Source of the DNA: Clostridiaceae bacterium
GTDB lineage: Bacteria > Bacillota > Clostridia > Saccharofermentanales > Fastidiosipilaceae
Direction of reading: 5' to 3'
Assembly (NCBI GenBank): GCA_012514965.1
Contig: JAAYZH010000257.1
Location: forward strand, 1-13,671
Length of the DNA: 13,671 nucleotides
In this document: piece after piece, positions 1 through 8,041 of the stretch
Position numbering within the stretch: position 1 is the first letter of the stretch
Layout: each line of letters begins with the position of its first letter
The notes under the pieces: generated by a model
What the model was told of the DNA's origin: nothing
The model's input: the letters and a program-made list of their open reading frames with translations, nothing else
The model's database searches: none
Made by a program: the position numbers and the translations under genes

Positions 1-38
1 CAGGCCACCTGAATAGTCTTCCTTCTCCTGGAGTGCTT

Positions 39-47
39 TGCTATAAT
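39..47 (+). promoter_or_regulatory. Extended -10 promoter of the phosphofructokinase gene
   Basis: The bases TGC followed by a perfect TATAAT (42-47) form an extended -10 element. The expected -35 position around 19-24 (TTCCTT) is a poor match, which is usual for extended -10 promoters. Transcription would start near 54 and give a leader of about 50 bases before the ATG at 103. The leader contains a small GCGG/CCGC inverted repeat of no obvious function. Confidence 0.65.
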
Positions 48-102
48 CAATAGGGTATTATCAAAAACGCGGAAGTATCGCCGCATTCACAAGGGAGGAT
101 TT

Positions 103-1347
103 ATGAGTCAATTAAAAGGCAATCTTATGTTCGGACAATCCGGCGGACCGACCTCGGTCATCAACGCCAGTGCTGCCGGCGTGTTTCTGGAAGCCCTGAA
201 GCACTCTGATGTAATCGAGAAGGTCTTTGGCGCGGCGCACGGCATCGTGGGTATTCTCAATGAAGACTTCTATGACATCAATCAAGAAGATCCTGCTGAA
301 TTGGAACTTCTTAAGTACACACCTTCCTCCGCTCTGGGCTCAGTGCGCTACAAGATGGCAGATCCTGCGAAGGATGAAACGGATTACAGACGCCTTTTAG
401 AAGTCTTCCGGAAGTACAATATCCGTTATTTCTTCTATAACGGCGGTAACGACTCCATGGATACTTGCAACAAGATTTCAAAATTCATGCAGAAGTCCGG
501 TTGGGAAATCCGTTGCATGGGTGTTCCGAAGACCATCGATAACGATCTCTTCGGTACCGATCACTGCCCGGGCTTTGCCTCCGCAGCGAAGTATTTGGCA
601 ACATCGACCATGGAAGTCTTCCTGGACGCAACCGTGTATAACAACACTCAGATCACGATTCTTGAAGTTATGGGACGCAATGCCGGCTGGCTGACAGCAG
701 CTACTGCTCTGGCAAACATGAAGGGACTCGGTCCTGACCTCATCTATCTGCCGGAGATTCCGGTGGACCTCGAGCAGATCCGCCAGGATATTGCCAAAGT
801 CTTCGAGGAGAAGGGCAAAGTCATTGTCGCCATTTCTGAAGGTGTTAAAACGACGGATGGTAAATTCCTGCCTGAGCTGTCGGGCGAAGTTGCCGTCGAC
901 GCTTTTGGCCACAAGCAAATGGGCGGTACCGGCGAAGTTCTCGCAACATTCCTCAAAGACAATTTCGATACAAAAATCCGTACTATCGAGTTTTCTCTCC
1001 TGCAACGTTGCGCTGCGCACCTGGCTTCCTCGAACGACATTGATGAGGCTTTCGAAGCCGGCGCTATGGCGGTTCGCAAGGCTGTTGAAGGCATGACAGA
1101 CCATATGATCGGCTTCCAGCGCGCTGAAGGCAGCGAATACAAAGTCGAGTACATCACGATTCCTCTGGATAAAGTCGCAAATACCGAGCGCAAAGTACCC
1201 AGAGAGTGGATCAATGAAGCGGGCAATCAGATCAACGAGCACTTTTATGAGTACGCATTGCCTTTGATTCAGGGCGAGCCGGCCAGACCGCTCGAAGACA
1301 GTCTGCCTCGTTTTGCCAAGTTAAAGAAAGTAAAATACAAAGCCTGA
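103..1347 (+). CDS. pfp: Pyrophosphate-dependent 6-phosphofructokinase (PfkA superfamily)
   Basis: This cytoplasmic glycolytic enzyme phosphorylates fructose 6-phosphate to fructose 1,6-bisphosphate. Its 414 residues match the PfkA superfamily: a phosphate-binding GQSGGPTS loop (residues 11-18), GGNDS (114-118), the catalytic PKTIDND segment (142-148) and MGRNAGW (190-196). Two positions decide the phosphate donor. ATP enzymes have Gly in GGDGS and in PGTIDND, whereas this protein has Asp117 and Lys143, the combination known from PPi-dependent enzymes. Use of PPi is therefore an inference from family rules, and would make the step reversible. GGND in place of the more common GGDD is a variant that I believe occurs in clostridial-type proteins. 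The start is supported by a strong AGGGAGGA ribosome binding site just upstream. The gene stands alone between its own promoter and terminator. Confidence 0.93.
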   Translation: MSQLKGNLMFGQSGGPTSVINASAAGVFLEALKHSDVIEKVFGAAHGIVGILNEDFYDINQEDPAELELLKYTPSSALGSVRYKMADPAKDETDYRRLLEVFRKYNIRYFFYNGGNDSMDTCNKISKFMQKSGWEIRCMGVPKTIDNDLFGTDHCPGFASAAKYLATSTMEVFLDATVYNNTQITILEVMGRNAGWLTAATALANMKGLGPDLIYLPEIPVDLEQIRQDIAKVFEEKGKVIVAISEGVKTTDGKFLPELSGEVAVDAFGHKQMGGTGEVLATFLKDNFDTKIRTIEFSLLQRCAAHLASSNDIDEAFEAGAMAVRKAVEGMTDHMIGFQRAEGSEYKVEYITIPLDKVANTERKVPREWINEAGNQINEHFYEYALPLIQGEPARPLEDSLPRFAKLKKVKYKA

Positions 1348-1370
1348 TGTCCTGTTTCTGAACAAGACCG

Positions 1371-1432
1371 AAAAAAGCAAGGGGCTGCCTCATCAATCGA
1401 TTGATTTTGAGACAGCCCCTTTGCTTTTCTTT
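1371..1432 (+). terminator. Intrinsic terminator after the phosphofructokinase gene
   Basis: A long hairpin pairs 1375-1392 (AAGCAAGGGGCTGCCTCA) with 1408-1426, with one mismatch and one bulged base. The loop holds a perfect 12-base palindrome TCAATCGATTGA (1393-1404), which can extend the stem. A T-rich tail (TTTTCTTT region, 1425-1432) follows. An A run precedes the left arm, so the hairpin could also stop transcription from the other strand. Confidence 0.88.
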
Positions 1433-1469
1433 GAAGCAAAAGGGAAGAGCAAGAGAAATCGAGAAAATT

Positions 1470-1478
1470 TGCTATACT
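1470..1478 (+). promoter_or_regulatory. Extended -10 promoter of the DUF3307 gene
   Basis: TGC plus TATACT (1473-1478) is an extended -10 element lying 32 bases before the ATG at 1511. No good -35 is visible around 1450-1455. It follows the upstream terminator directly, so the gene probably has its own transcript. Confidence 0.5.
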
Positions 1479-1510
1479 TATCTTATCTCGAAACGCTAGG
1501 GGGCAGACTT

Positions 1511-2281
1511 ATGGCATTCTCGGTTTTGTTATTGGGACATGTAATCACGGATTACCTCTTGCAGCCTGAGGTGCTGGTCAGGGCCAAGCGATTGAGCTCA
1601 CGCCGCCTATTTTTTCAGCCCTACACGTTAATCCATGTCATGATTTTTCTGGCGGTTACATTGATTCTAGGAGCGGTTGAAGCCATTCTGGACTGGCGTT
1701 TTGTCCTGGCCACGCTCAGTGTCACGATCCTGCACTATTTCATCGACTATTGGAAGAATCTCAAGAAGCAACAAACAGCTGCTATTTTCCTTCTGGATTT
1801 TCTCTTCCATATTATCTCAATAGTCGTCACTTGTTACGCAAGCGGTTTGTGGGATATGCCTGCCAGTTGGGATGCCCTGATCTCTGCTGTGAAAACCAGC
1901 ACTCTCCCAATCAATCAGCTGACGCAGGTCAATTATCTGGTGATCTTTTTCGTCCTCCTTATCTGGGGAACAGGCAATTTCGTAAGCTTTGTCGTAGCGG
2001 CCAAAGGCCCGCCGCGCTCACCGGAAAGTCTCGAAAAGGCTGCGAAAGTGAGCCGGCGGAATGCACACATCGGCTACATGGAGCGCCTCTTGATCCTGCT
2101 CTTTATTCTGCAGGAGGCGTATATCGCGATTGTACTGTTGCTGCTTTTTAAGGCGCTGGTTCGCTTCGAGCAGCTAAAAGACCGCGACTATGCTGAGTAC
2201 TTTATTTATGGGAGCATGCTCAGCTTTACCTGCGGTATGCTTTTCGCAACGTTGTACCGCTATTTCTACCTTTATTTATAA
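1511..2281 (+). CDS. DUF3307 family integral membrane protein
   Basis: The 256-residue protein is mostly hydrophobic, with about six likely membrane segments (approximately residues 1-18, 40-60, 65-80, 92-112, 140-163 and 192-213, with a further one near 230-250). The opening LLLGHVITDYLLQPE and the later HYFIDYWK resemble the DUF3307 domain. The C-terminal stretch, with YMERLLILLFILQ, an ALVRFEQL segment and DRDYAEYFIYG, also fits full-length members of that family. The family's function is not known to me and I infer none. An open frame extends back to 1421, but that start lies inside the terminator hairpin. The ATG at 1511 has an AGGGGG ribosome binding site about 8 bases upstream. The gene ends tail to tail with the minus-strand methyltransferase/MTHFR gene, sharing 10 bases. 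Confidence 0.85.
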   Translation: MAFSVLLLGHVITDYLLQPEVLVRAKRLSSRRLFFQPYTLIHVMIFLAVTLILGAVEAILDWRFVLATLSVTILHYFIDYWKNLKKQQTAAIFLLDFLFHIISIVVTCYASGLWDMPASWDALISAVKTSTLPINQLTQVNYLVIFFVLLIWGTGNFVSFVVAAKGPPRSPESLEKAAKVSRRNAHIGYMERLLILLFILQEAYIAIVLLLLFKALVRFEQLKDRDYAEYFIYGSMLSFTCGMLFATLYRYFYLYL

Positions 2282-4053
2282 TGCTGATTTTTCCAAAGTT
2301 GACAGATCCTGGCAGTCAACTTACTGCGTTGGAATGGTGTCATTAAGTAGAAGCCATCGGCACAAGCATGAAGCTTCGCCATCAGCTCCAGTGAAAGCTC
2401 AACTGCGAGTTCTTCGCCTTGCGTGCGGTCCAGACCTTCGTAGCGTTTGACCACTTCTTCCGGCACATCCATTCCGCTCATCTCATGTTGCATGTAGCTG
2501 GCGTTTTTGTAGCTGACCAGAGGCATTATGCCGGCCAAAATCTTGACAGTGGGGGGCAGCTCAGCCCGGGCCCGGCAGACATTCTCGATTGCTCGCTCTG
2601 TAAAGATCGGTTGGGTAAGGAACACCGCTGCTCCGGCCTCGGCTTTTTTGGCCGCGCGAGCCAGTTCCACAGAAAAATTCCTGGCATTAATGTTAAGAGC
2701 CGCACACAAAATAAATGGTGTTTCCAATTCCTGATTCAGTTCGTGGATGTAACGAATAAGGTGAACTGAGTCGGTGTTAAACACCCCCTTGATCTGGGCA
2801 CGATCCTCGAGTGGTACAGGATCACCGGTAACAATGAGTACCTGGTGAATGCCTGCTGCTGCCAGTCCCAGCAGAAGGGCGTGTGTAGCGTTAAGATTGC
2901 GGTCGCGACAGGTCAAGTGCGGCAGGGTGGCCAAAGAGTATTCCGTGTGTATGCGGCTGGCAGTCAAGGAACTATCCATCCGTGCCCGGCCAATGGGACA
3001 ATCGGCAATTGTCAGTAGATCAGCACCTGCCCGCGCCAGTTCTTGGACGCCCTCCAGGTATTTTTTTACTTTTTCGTTGGCTGGCGAATCATATTCTACT
3101 GCAATAATTTTCTCACCGGCCATGAGACGGCTGTACCAGCTGGAAATTTCACGGGTGACGGGTTCTGAAGGGGCAACGGTAGTTTCGATTGCAGGCGCAG
3201 ATGGTTTGCGCCCGGTTTCTCTGCCGCCAAACAAGGCTGCCAGAGCTTCTATATCAGATGGATTTGTGCCGCAGCAGCCGCTAAGCTGCGTGGCGCCCTT
3301 CTCCCAGGCCGGCAGAAAGGCCTGCGCAAAGTATTCCGCGTCTTTGGCCGTGCGACCACGACCTATCTCTCGTTCCGGCAAGCCTGAGTTCGGTGAAAGG
3401 TATTGCAACTTCTCAAAGTGCGCATGCTCGAGATAGAGCTTGCTCAGGAGCGTCGGACCTAGATCACAATTCAGGCCCGTATAGGTGATGGACGTTTCCA
3501 GCTCAGCTTCTTGAAGCAGATTGGCAAGCTTACTTCCGCTCTTGGTAAATCCGGCTTGGTTTGCGCTGAAACTCACCGTCACGGTTGCTTCGGGGAGGCG
3601 CTCCTGAATCAGGCGGCAAGCGGGGAGTATGAGGGCCAAGCTATCCTGCGTTTCGAATAAAAATTCTCGAGCACCCAGCTGCAAGAGTTCTGCAACTATC
3701 CAATGGTAATCGGCCGCGACAATACCCGATTCATCTGCCGTGGCGCCAAGCGGGTGAGGGCCTATATCGGCAACTACCGCTGCCTCGCAAACTGCAGAAC
3801 TGCGCACAGCCTCAGTGGCCAGCTTCCAGGCTGCTCTGAGCATCGCTTGGCATTCCGAAATTTCTAAACCCATTACGAATGGCAACAGGGCAAACGTATT
3901 ACTTTTGATTTTTGTGGCTCCGGCAGCCAAATAAGCCCGGTGAATAGCAAGAATTCTTTCTGGATACTGGAGGTTGATCTCCTCCAGACGCAGTGGGTCG
4001 CCGGGGAAGAGCATGCGATAATAGGTGCCCATGGCGCCATCATAGAGGATCAT
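2272..4053 (-). CDS. Homocysteine S-methyltransferase / methylenetetrahydrofolate reductase fusion (YitJ-like)
   Basis: This 593-residue cytoplasmic protein has two domains. Residues 1-275 form a homocysteine methyltransferase barrel (DGAMGTYY near the start), with the three zinc-ligand cysteines in place: Cys196 in GLNCDLGP and Cys260/261 in SGCCGTN. After a linker, residues about 312-593 match the flavin-dependent MetF fold, with HLTCRDRN (379-386) and VTGDP (about 408-412), which reduces methylene-THF to 5-methyl-THF. The arrangement is that of Bacillus YitJ. The physiological methyl donor of the first domain is uncertain. The frame is open upstream to 4170, but that part lies inside metH. 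The ATG at 4053 has a perfect AGGAGGTG site and overlaps the metH stop as ATGA, so translation is probably coupled. It is the last gene of the minus-strand run and supplies the substrate used by MetH. Confidence 0.93.
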   Translation of the reverse strand: MILYDGAMGTYYRMLFPGDPLRLEEINLQYPERILAIHRAYLAAGATKIKSNTFALLPFVMGLEISECQAMLRAAWKLATEAVRSSAVCEAAVVADIGPHPLGATADESGIVAADYHWIVAELLQLGAREFLFETQDSLALILPACRLIQERLPEATVTVSFSANQAGFTKSGSKLANLLQEAELETSITYTGLNCDLGPTLLSKLYLEHAHFEKLQYLSPNSGLPEREIGRGRTAKDAEYFAQAFLPAWEKGATQLSGCCGTNPSDIEALAALFGGRETGRKPSAPAIETTVAPSEPVTREISSWYSRLMAGEKIIAVEYDSPANEKVKKYLEGVQELARAGADLLTIADCPIGRARMDSSLTASRIHTEYSLATLPHLTCRDRNLNATHALLLGLAAAGIHQVLIVTGDPVPLEDRAQIKGVFNTDSVHLIRYIHELNQELETPFILCAALNINARNFSVELARAAKKAEAGAAVFLTQPIFTERAIENVCRARAELPPTVKILAGIMPLVSYKNASYMQHEMSGMDVPEEVVKRYEGLDRTQGEELAVELSLELMAKLHACADGFYLMTPFQRSKLTARICQLWKNQHYK

Positions 4054-6464
4054 CGGAACACCTCCTTGGCACTGAGAACACCGCTGCTGGCATCCGGGCA
4101 GTAATAGTCCGCGCCGATTTTCAGGGCATACGCACGATTCAGGACCGCTCCTCCGGCCATAATGCGACAATCCGGCTTTTGCGTTTTAACAAGACGGATC
4201 GTTTCTTCCATAGCCGGCAGGGTAGAGGTCATCAAGGCCGACAAGCCCAGCAATCGGCAATCTTCTCGCACAACGGTCTGCACAACCGTCGAAGGTGCCA
4301 CGTCTTTGCCCAAGTCGATCACGCGATAACCATAATTCTCCAGAATTGTGCGGGCGATGTTCTTACCAATATCATGAATATCACCTTCTACTGTGGCCAA
4401 AACAATCACAGGTGCGTCAGGGGCCTCACTCCCGCCTTGGGCCGCGCTTCGGCGCAGTTCAAGGCGAACAAGATCAAAGGCCAGCTGTGCTGCGCGGGCA
4501 GACTGCAAAAGCTGCGGCAAGAAAGTGATCCCCTTTGCGAAACGGTCACCCACTTCATCCAAAGCAGGAATCAGCTGATCCTGGATGAGTTGCAGCGGAG
4601 GAATCGAACGCAAGAGTTCCATTGTGTAACTTTTCGCTTCTGCGTCCAGACCTTGCAAGATAGCAAGTCGCAGCCCATCACGCTCGTCGGCTGTTCGAGG
4701 CAACGTTTCCTGACCGGCTTGCTCTGTGGTCTCGAAGTACTGTAGGTACCGTCGTTGATCCGGATCAAGTCCGTGCAGCGCAGCATGTGCATAGCGGGTT
4801 TCGACCAATTCGGTGTGTTCAGGATTGAGAATTGCCATATCGGCTCCTGCCTCCAGAGCCTGCGCGTAAAAAACCTGGTTTAGTCGTCGTCTGGCCGGAA
4901 GGCCAAAGGATACATTGGATAAACCGAGTGTCGTTGCCAGTCCCAGCTCTGCTTTGACCAGACGCAGTGTCTCTAAAGTCACGGCAGGACCGCTGGGTTC
5001 CGCTGAAGCAGTCAGGACCAGGCCATCTACTATCAAGTCCTCGCGCGGGATGCCTGAGGCATCGCACGCTGCCACGACCTTCCGCACTACCTGCAGCCGT
5101 TCGGCCGCGCTGGCCGGAATTCCAGCCTCATCGAGAGGCAAAATCAACAAGGCAGCACCATACTTCTTCGCCAAGGGCAGAATTCTGGCCAGGCTGGATT
5201 GCTTGCCGCTCACCGAATTGATGATGGGCTTGCCATTGTATATGCGTAGGGCCCCCTCGATAACCGAAGCTCGGGTGGCATCAATTTGCAAAGGCAGCCG
5301 GCACACCGCCTGAACCGCTAGAACAGCGCTGCGCATGGCAGCCGCTTCATCAATGCCGGGCAAACCGCAATTGACATCAAGAATGTCAGCTTGGGCATTT
5401 TCCTGCGCTGCAGCCTGGCGGGCATAAGCTGCATAGTCGTTGTTGCGCAAAGCATCCTGGAGGTCAGGTTTACCCGTCGGATTCAGTTTTTCGCCCACAA
5501 TCAGAGGAAAGTCGCCGAAAGTGAGCGTTCGCGTGGCGGAGCAGATTCTGCCTTTCGCGATGTATGGCGGCCTGGAATAGGCCTCGCCCTCTAGAATTCC
5601 TTGTAGTTTCGCGATGTACAAGTTATTCGTACCGCAGCAGCCGCCCAGCAGTTTCACACCTGTCCCTGCCAAAGGCAGCATTTCGTTTGCAAAAGCATCC
5701 GGACTCAAGTCATAAAGGCCACTCTGGGGGTGCGGCAAACCAGCATTCGGTTTGATCATGACGGGGAGAGGTGTCAGAGTCAGCAGCTCTCTTGCCAGAG
5801 CGGCCAAAGCGCCCGGTCCTGCGGAGCAGTTGATACCCAAGGCCGCGGCATGCAAACTTGTCGCCAGAGTAGCAAAGGAAGCCACATCCGTACCGCCGAA
5901 AGTACGACCGTTGGTCTCAAAGGTCATGCTGGCTATAACCGGCAGGTGACTGTTTTCGTACGCTGCGAGGAGAGCCGCCTTAAGCTCATAAAGGTCGCTC
6001 ATGGTCTCGAAAACGATGAGGTCCGCCCCAGCTGCTTCGGCCAGACGGATCTGGGCAGCGAAGTCAGCATAGGCTGCTTCGAAAGAAAGACTGCCATTTG
6101 GCTCCATTAATTCGCCTAAAGGGCCGCAGTCAAAAGCGGCCAGGGCTTGCGAAGCGCTCTCGGTAATGGCTTGTTTGGCCAAAGCAATGCCTGCGGGAAT
6201 AACGTCCTCAGGCGCAAGGGCTGTGCTGCCTAATTTGTGAAAAGACGCGCCAAATGTATTGGACAGGATGATTTGACTGCCGGCTGCCAGATAGGCTCGA
6301 TGAACAACAAGCAATTTCTGTGGCTGGTGAAGGTTCCAGCTTTCCGGCCTTTCACCGGGCAACAGGCCTTGTCTCTGAAGTTCGGTGCCCATGGCTCCAT
6401 CCAACAGAACAAACTCGTTATTTGCCAAGAGATCACGAAATCTCGTTTGAGCGGAATTTTCCAC
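4050..6464 (-). CDS. metH: Cobalamin-dependent methionine synthase lacking the reactivation domain
   Basis: The enzyme transfers the methyl group of 5-methyl-THF through cobalamin to homocysteine. The 804 residues contain, in order: a homocysteine-binding barrel (about 1-290; zinc ligands Cys213 in INCSAGPG and Cys276/277 in GGCCGT); a pterin-binding barrel (about 320-570; GEKLNPTG, DVNCG, NSVSG); a cobalamin cap (about 590-675); and a B12-binding domain with the DIHDIGKN motif, whose His697 should be the lower cobalt ligand. The protein stops just after the B12 domain, whereas E. coli MetH continues for about 330 residues with the AdoMet-binding activation domain. Here that domain is the preceding gene. 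The start is GTG at 6464, with GAGGAGG five bases upstream. An ATG at 6539 lies deeper in the upstream gene and only adds a non-homologous leader. The gene overlaps its upstream neighbour by 32 bases and its downstream one by 4. Confidence 0.94.
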   Translation of the reverse strand: MENSAQTRFRDLLANNEFVLLDGAMGTELQRQGLLPGERPESWNLHQPQKLLVVHRAYLAAGSQIILSNTFGASFHKLGSTALAPEDVIPAGIALAKQAITESASQALAAFDCGPLGELMEPNGSLSFEAAYADFAAQIRLAEAAGADLIVFETMSDLYELKAALLAAYENSHLPVIASMTFETNGRTFGGTDVASFATLATSLHAAALGINCSAGPGALAALARELLTLTPLPVMIKPNAGLPHPQSGLYDLSPDAFANEMLPLAGTGVKLLGGCCGTNNLYIAKLQGILEGEAYSRPPYIAKGRICSATRTLTFGDFPLIVGEKLNPTGKPDLQDALRNNDYAAYARQAAAQENAQADILDVNCGLPGIDEAAAMRSAVLAVQAVCRLPLQIDATRASVIEGALRIYNGKPIINSVSGKQSSLARILPLAKKYGAALLILPLDEAGIPASAAERLQVVRKVVAACDASGIPREDLIVDGLVLTASAEPSGPAVTLETLRLVKAELGLATTLGLSNVSFGLPARRRLNQVFYAQALEAGADMAILNPEHTELVETRYAHAALHGLDPDQRRYLQYFETTEQAGQETLPRTADERDGLRLAILQGLDAEAKSYTMELLRSIPPLQLIQDQLIPALDEVGDRFAKGITFLPQLLQSARAAQLAFDLVRLELRRSAAQGGSEAPDAPVIVLATVEGDIHDIGKNIARTILENYGYRVIDLGKDVAPSTVVQTVVREDCRLLGLSALMTSTLPAMEETIRLVKTQKPDCRIMAGGAVLNRAYALKIGADYYCPDASSGVLSAKEVFR
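4054..4068 (-). promoter_or_regulatory. Ribosome binding site that fixes the start at 4053
   Basis: On the minus strand AAGGAGGTG precedes the ATG by about five bases. It lies within the last codons of metH. It rules out the 39-residue longer reading that begins at 4170. Confidence 0.85.
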
Positions 6465-7128
6465 AATACCCTCCTCGGCGGCGCAAGCCGCAATTGTCGC
6501 GATTGCTACAGATTTCACACGGATCTTTGGTCTTGCCAAAACCCTGCCTGCTCAATCCCATAATACAAGAAACAGACTTAATCGGGTTCATCAATCCGCC
6601 TGCTCCCACTGCAAGCCCAATCTTGCGATGACTGTCCAGAATACGGAGCAAGTCCCCTTGAATGGTCAACGGAAGATCGCCGTAGCCCGGCGAAAAACGG
6701 CTTGTGAGGTAGAGCCCTTCCTGCAGGAAATCGGCGCGCATCTGATCCTCCAAAAGATCTAGATAGGCTTCAATCGCAGTGGAGGCAGCTGCATCCAGGA
6801 TGACAGCGAATGACATATTCAGACTTTGCTGCCGGCGAATCTCATGGTCCAGATCGCTCCCAACAGTGGCGGCGAGAAGAATCATTTCCTCGGAATCCGC
6901 AAGATGCTCTTGTATGTCACAGCCCAGGAGCAGCTCTTCAGCAGGGGGCGTTTCTGCACCGTTGCGTTTGAACCTTCTGTACACAGAACGTGGGTGGGCA
7001 AGTTCCAGAGCCAGACTGATCGATCGATCAATCTGCTCTTCCAGTTGCAGAGACAGGGCTTGTTCTCGATACCCCAGATATCGCAAAACCTCCTGCTTGT
7101 TCAGTTGCGTAAGTTTAGCTGTCGTCAT
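6433..7128 (-). CDS. Free-standing methionine synthase reactivation (AdoMet-binding) domain protein
   Basis: The 231 residues match the MetH activation domain, which binds S-adenosylmethionine and allows reductive methylation of inactive cob(II)alamin. The key motif is RFSPGYGD (144-151), the counterpart of the RxxxGY AdoMet-binding motif of E. coli MetH. The N-terminal NKQEVLRYLGY is typical of stand-alone clostridial versions. The C-terminus carries four cysteines (Cys204, 207, 213 and 222 in a CxxC...C...C pattern), which could hold a metal; this is not proven. The frame is open back to 7272, but family homology starts at the ATG at 7128. The gene overlaps the radical SAM gene by 14 bases and metH by 32. 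No good ribosome binding site is seen at this ATG, so translation is probably coupled to the gene before it. Its place directly ahead of a MetH lacking this domain makes the assignment firm. Confidence 0.9.
   Translation of the reverse strand: MTTAKLTQLNKQEVLRYLGYREQALSLQLEEQIDRSISLALELAHPRSVYRRFKRNGAETPPAEELLLGCDIQEHLADSEEMILLAATVGSDLDHEIRRQQSLNMSFAVILDAAASTAIEAYLDLLEDQMRADFLQEGLYLTSRFSPGYGDLPLTIQGDLLRILDSHRKIGLAVGAGGLMNPIKSVSCIMGLSRQGFGKTKDPCEICSNRDNCGLRRRGGYCGKFRSNEIS
6465..6477 (-). promoter_or_regulatory. Ribosome binding site that fixes the metH GTG start
   Basis: On the minus strand GAGGAGGGTATT immediately precedes GTG at 6464-6462. The site sits inside the last codons of the activation-protein gene, so ribosomes finishing that gene pass directly over it. 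Confidence 0.8.
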
Positions 7129-8041
7129 CGCAGTACCAAGGGGCTTCTTCCGGCAAGCCCGTACCATCAAAGAGCGGAATGTAGAAGCTTTCATCCTCAT
7201 CCGGTTCGCCTTGTGTGAAACCCAGCGAGAATCCCAGACGATCGCTGTAATCCAGCAATGCATCATATTCAAGTACGCTCAGCGGTCGGGTAAGCTGCGG
7301 AAATCGCGCGGCTTCATGCATTGGCGTGTACTGGTTCATCAAACTGAAGTATACCTGATCGCCATAGGTTTGCCTCACATAGCGCATGATCTTCTTGGAG
7401 TCAAAAAACAGCCCAGGCAAAGCCATATGGCGGATAATCACGCCGCTTTGCATTATTCCTTCAGCTGAAAGTCGCGGGACAGCGCATTGACGAACCATTT
7501 CGGCAATCGCTGCCGTTGCCACAGCAAAATAGGCCGGCGCAGATGAGAAACGCTCTGCGTAATCATCCGAAAAATACTTGAGATCAGGCAGGTAAATATC
7601 CACCAGGCCCTGTAATTTCGCAAGACTTTCCACTTTTACATAAGAGGATGTGTTGAGCGCCAGCGGAATCGTCAAACCACGTGCTCGTGCCGTGCGGATC
7701 ACAGCGGGGAGGCGATGTAGATAATGATCAGCAGTAACAAGGTTGATATTATGGCAGCCCTGCCTCTGCAGAAGCAGCATTACCTCAGCCAGCTGATTCT
7801 CATCAAGAATCTTGCCGTGGCGCCGGCGTGAAATCGTATGGTTTTGGCAAAAACAACAAGCCATTGTACAACCCGAAAAGAAGATAGTCCCCGAGCCCCG
7901 GCTGCCCGAAAGAATGGGTTCTTCCCACAGATGTGGAGCGGCGCGGGCCACCAGAAAGGCATCCGGAGCCAGGCAAAAACCCATCTGGCTGCGGCGATCG
8001 ACCCGGCACTCTCTAGGACATAAACTACATTCAAAGGACAT
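7115..8041 (-). CDS. Radical SAM protein, PflX/COG1313 family (pyruvate formate-lyase activating enzyme-like)
   Basis: The 308-residue protein has the radical SAM CxxxCxxC motif at Cys58, Cys62 and Cys65 in FSGCTMACCFCQN, so it should bind a 4Fe-4S cluster and cleave S-adenosylmethionine. An N-terminal cysteine cluster (Cys5, Cys8, Cys12, Cys23) is typical of the COG1313 group and may bind a second metal site. Later motifs include YLPDLKYF (about 150-157) and VIIRHMALPG. Database labels often call this family pyruvate formate-lyase activating, but no pyruvate formate-lyase gene is nearby and the true substrate is unknown. The gene overlaps the AlaX gene by 11 bases at its start and the MetH activation gene by 14 bases at its end. 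It has no clear ribosome binding site, which suggests coupled translation. Confidence 0.88.
   Translation of the reverse strand: MSFECSLCPRECRVDRRSQMGFCLAPDAFLVARAAPHLWEEPILSGSRGSGTIFFSGCTMACCFCQNHTISRRRHGKILDENQLAEVMLLLQRQGCHNINLVTADHYLHRLPAVIRTARARGLTIPLALNTSSYVKVESLAKLQGLVDIYLPDLKYFSDDYAERFSSAPAYFAVATAAIAEMVRQCAVPRLSAEGIMQSGVIIRHMALPGLFFDSKKIMRYVRQTYGDQVYFSLMNQYTPMHEAARFPQLTRPLSVLEYDALLDYSDRLGFSLGFTQGEPDEDESFYIPLFDGTGLPEEAPWYCDDDS

Noticed and set aside
478..1242. Long minus-strand open frame opposite the phosphofructokinase
   Set aside because: It is a shadow of a clearly recognised gene, with no family match or ribosome binding site.
4054..4170. A 39-residue N-terminal extension of the methyltransferase/MTHFR fusion
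   Set aside because: It lies wholly inside the metH coding end, has no homology, and the ATG at 4053 has a perfect ribosome binding site.
6465..6539. A longer metH start at ATG 6539
   Set aside because: It adds 25 residues outside the conserved domain and extends further into the upstream gene; the GTG at 6464 has an excellent ribosome binding site.
7129..7272. A longer start for the MetH activation protein at 7272
   Set aside because: The extra 48 residues are the radical SAM gene read in another frame and do not resemble the family.
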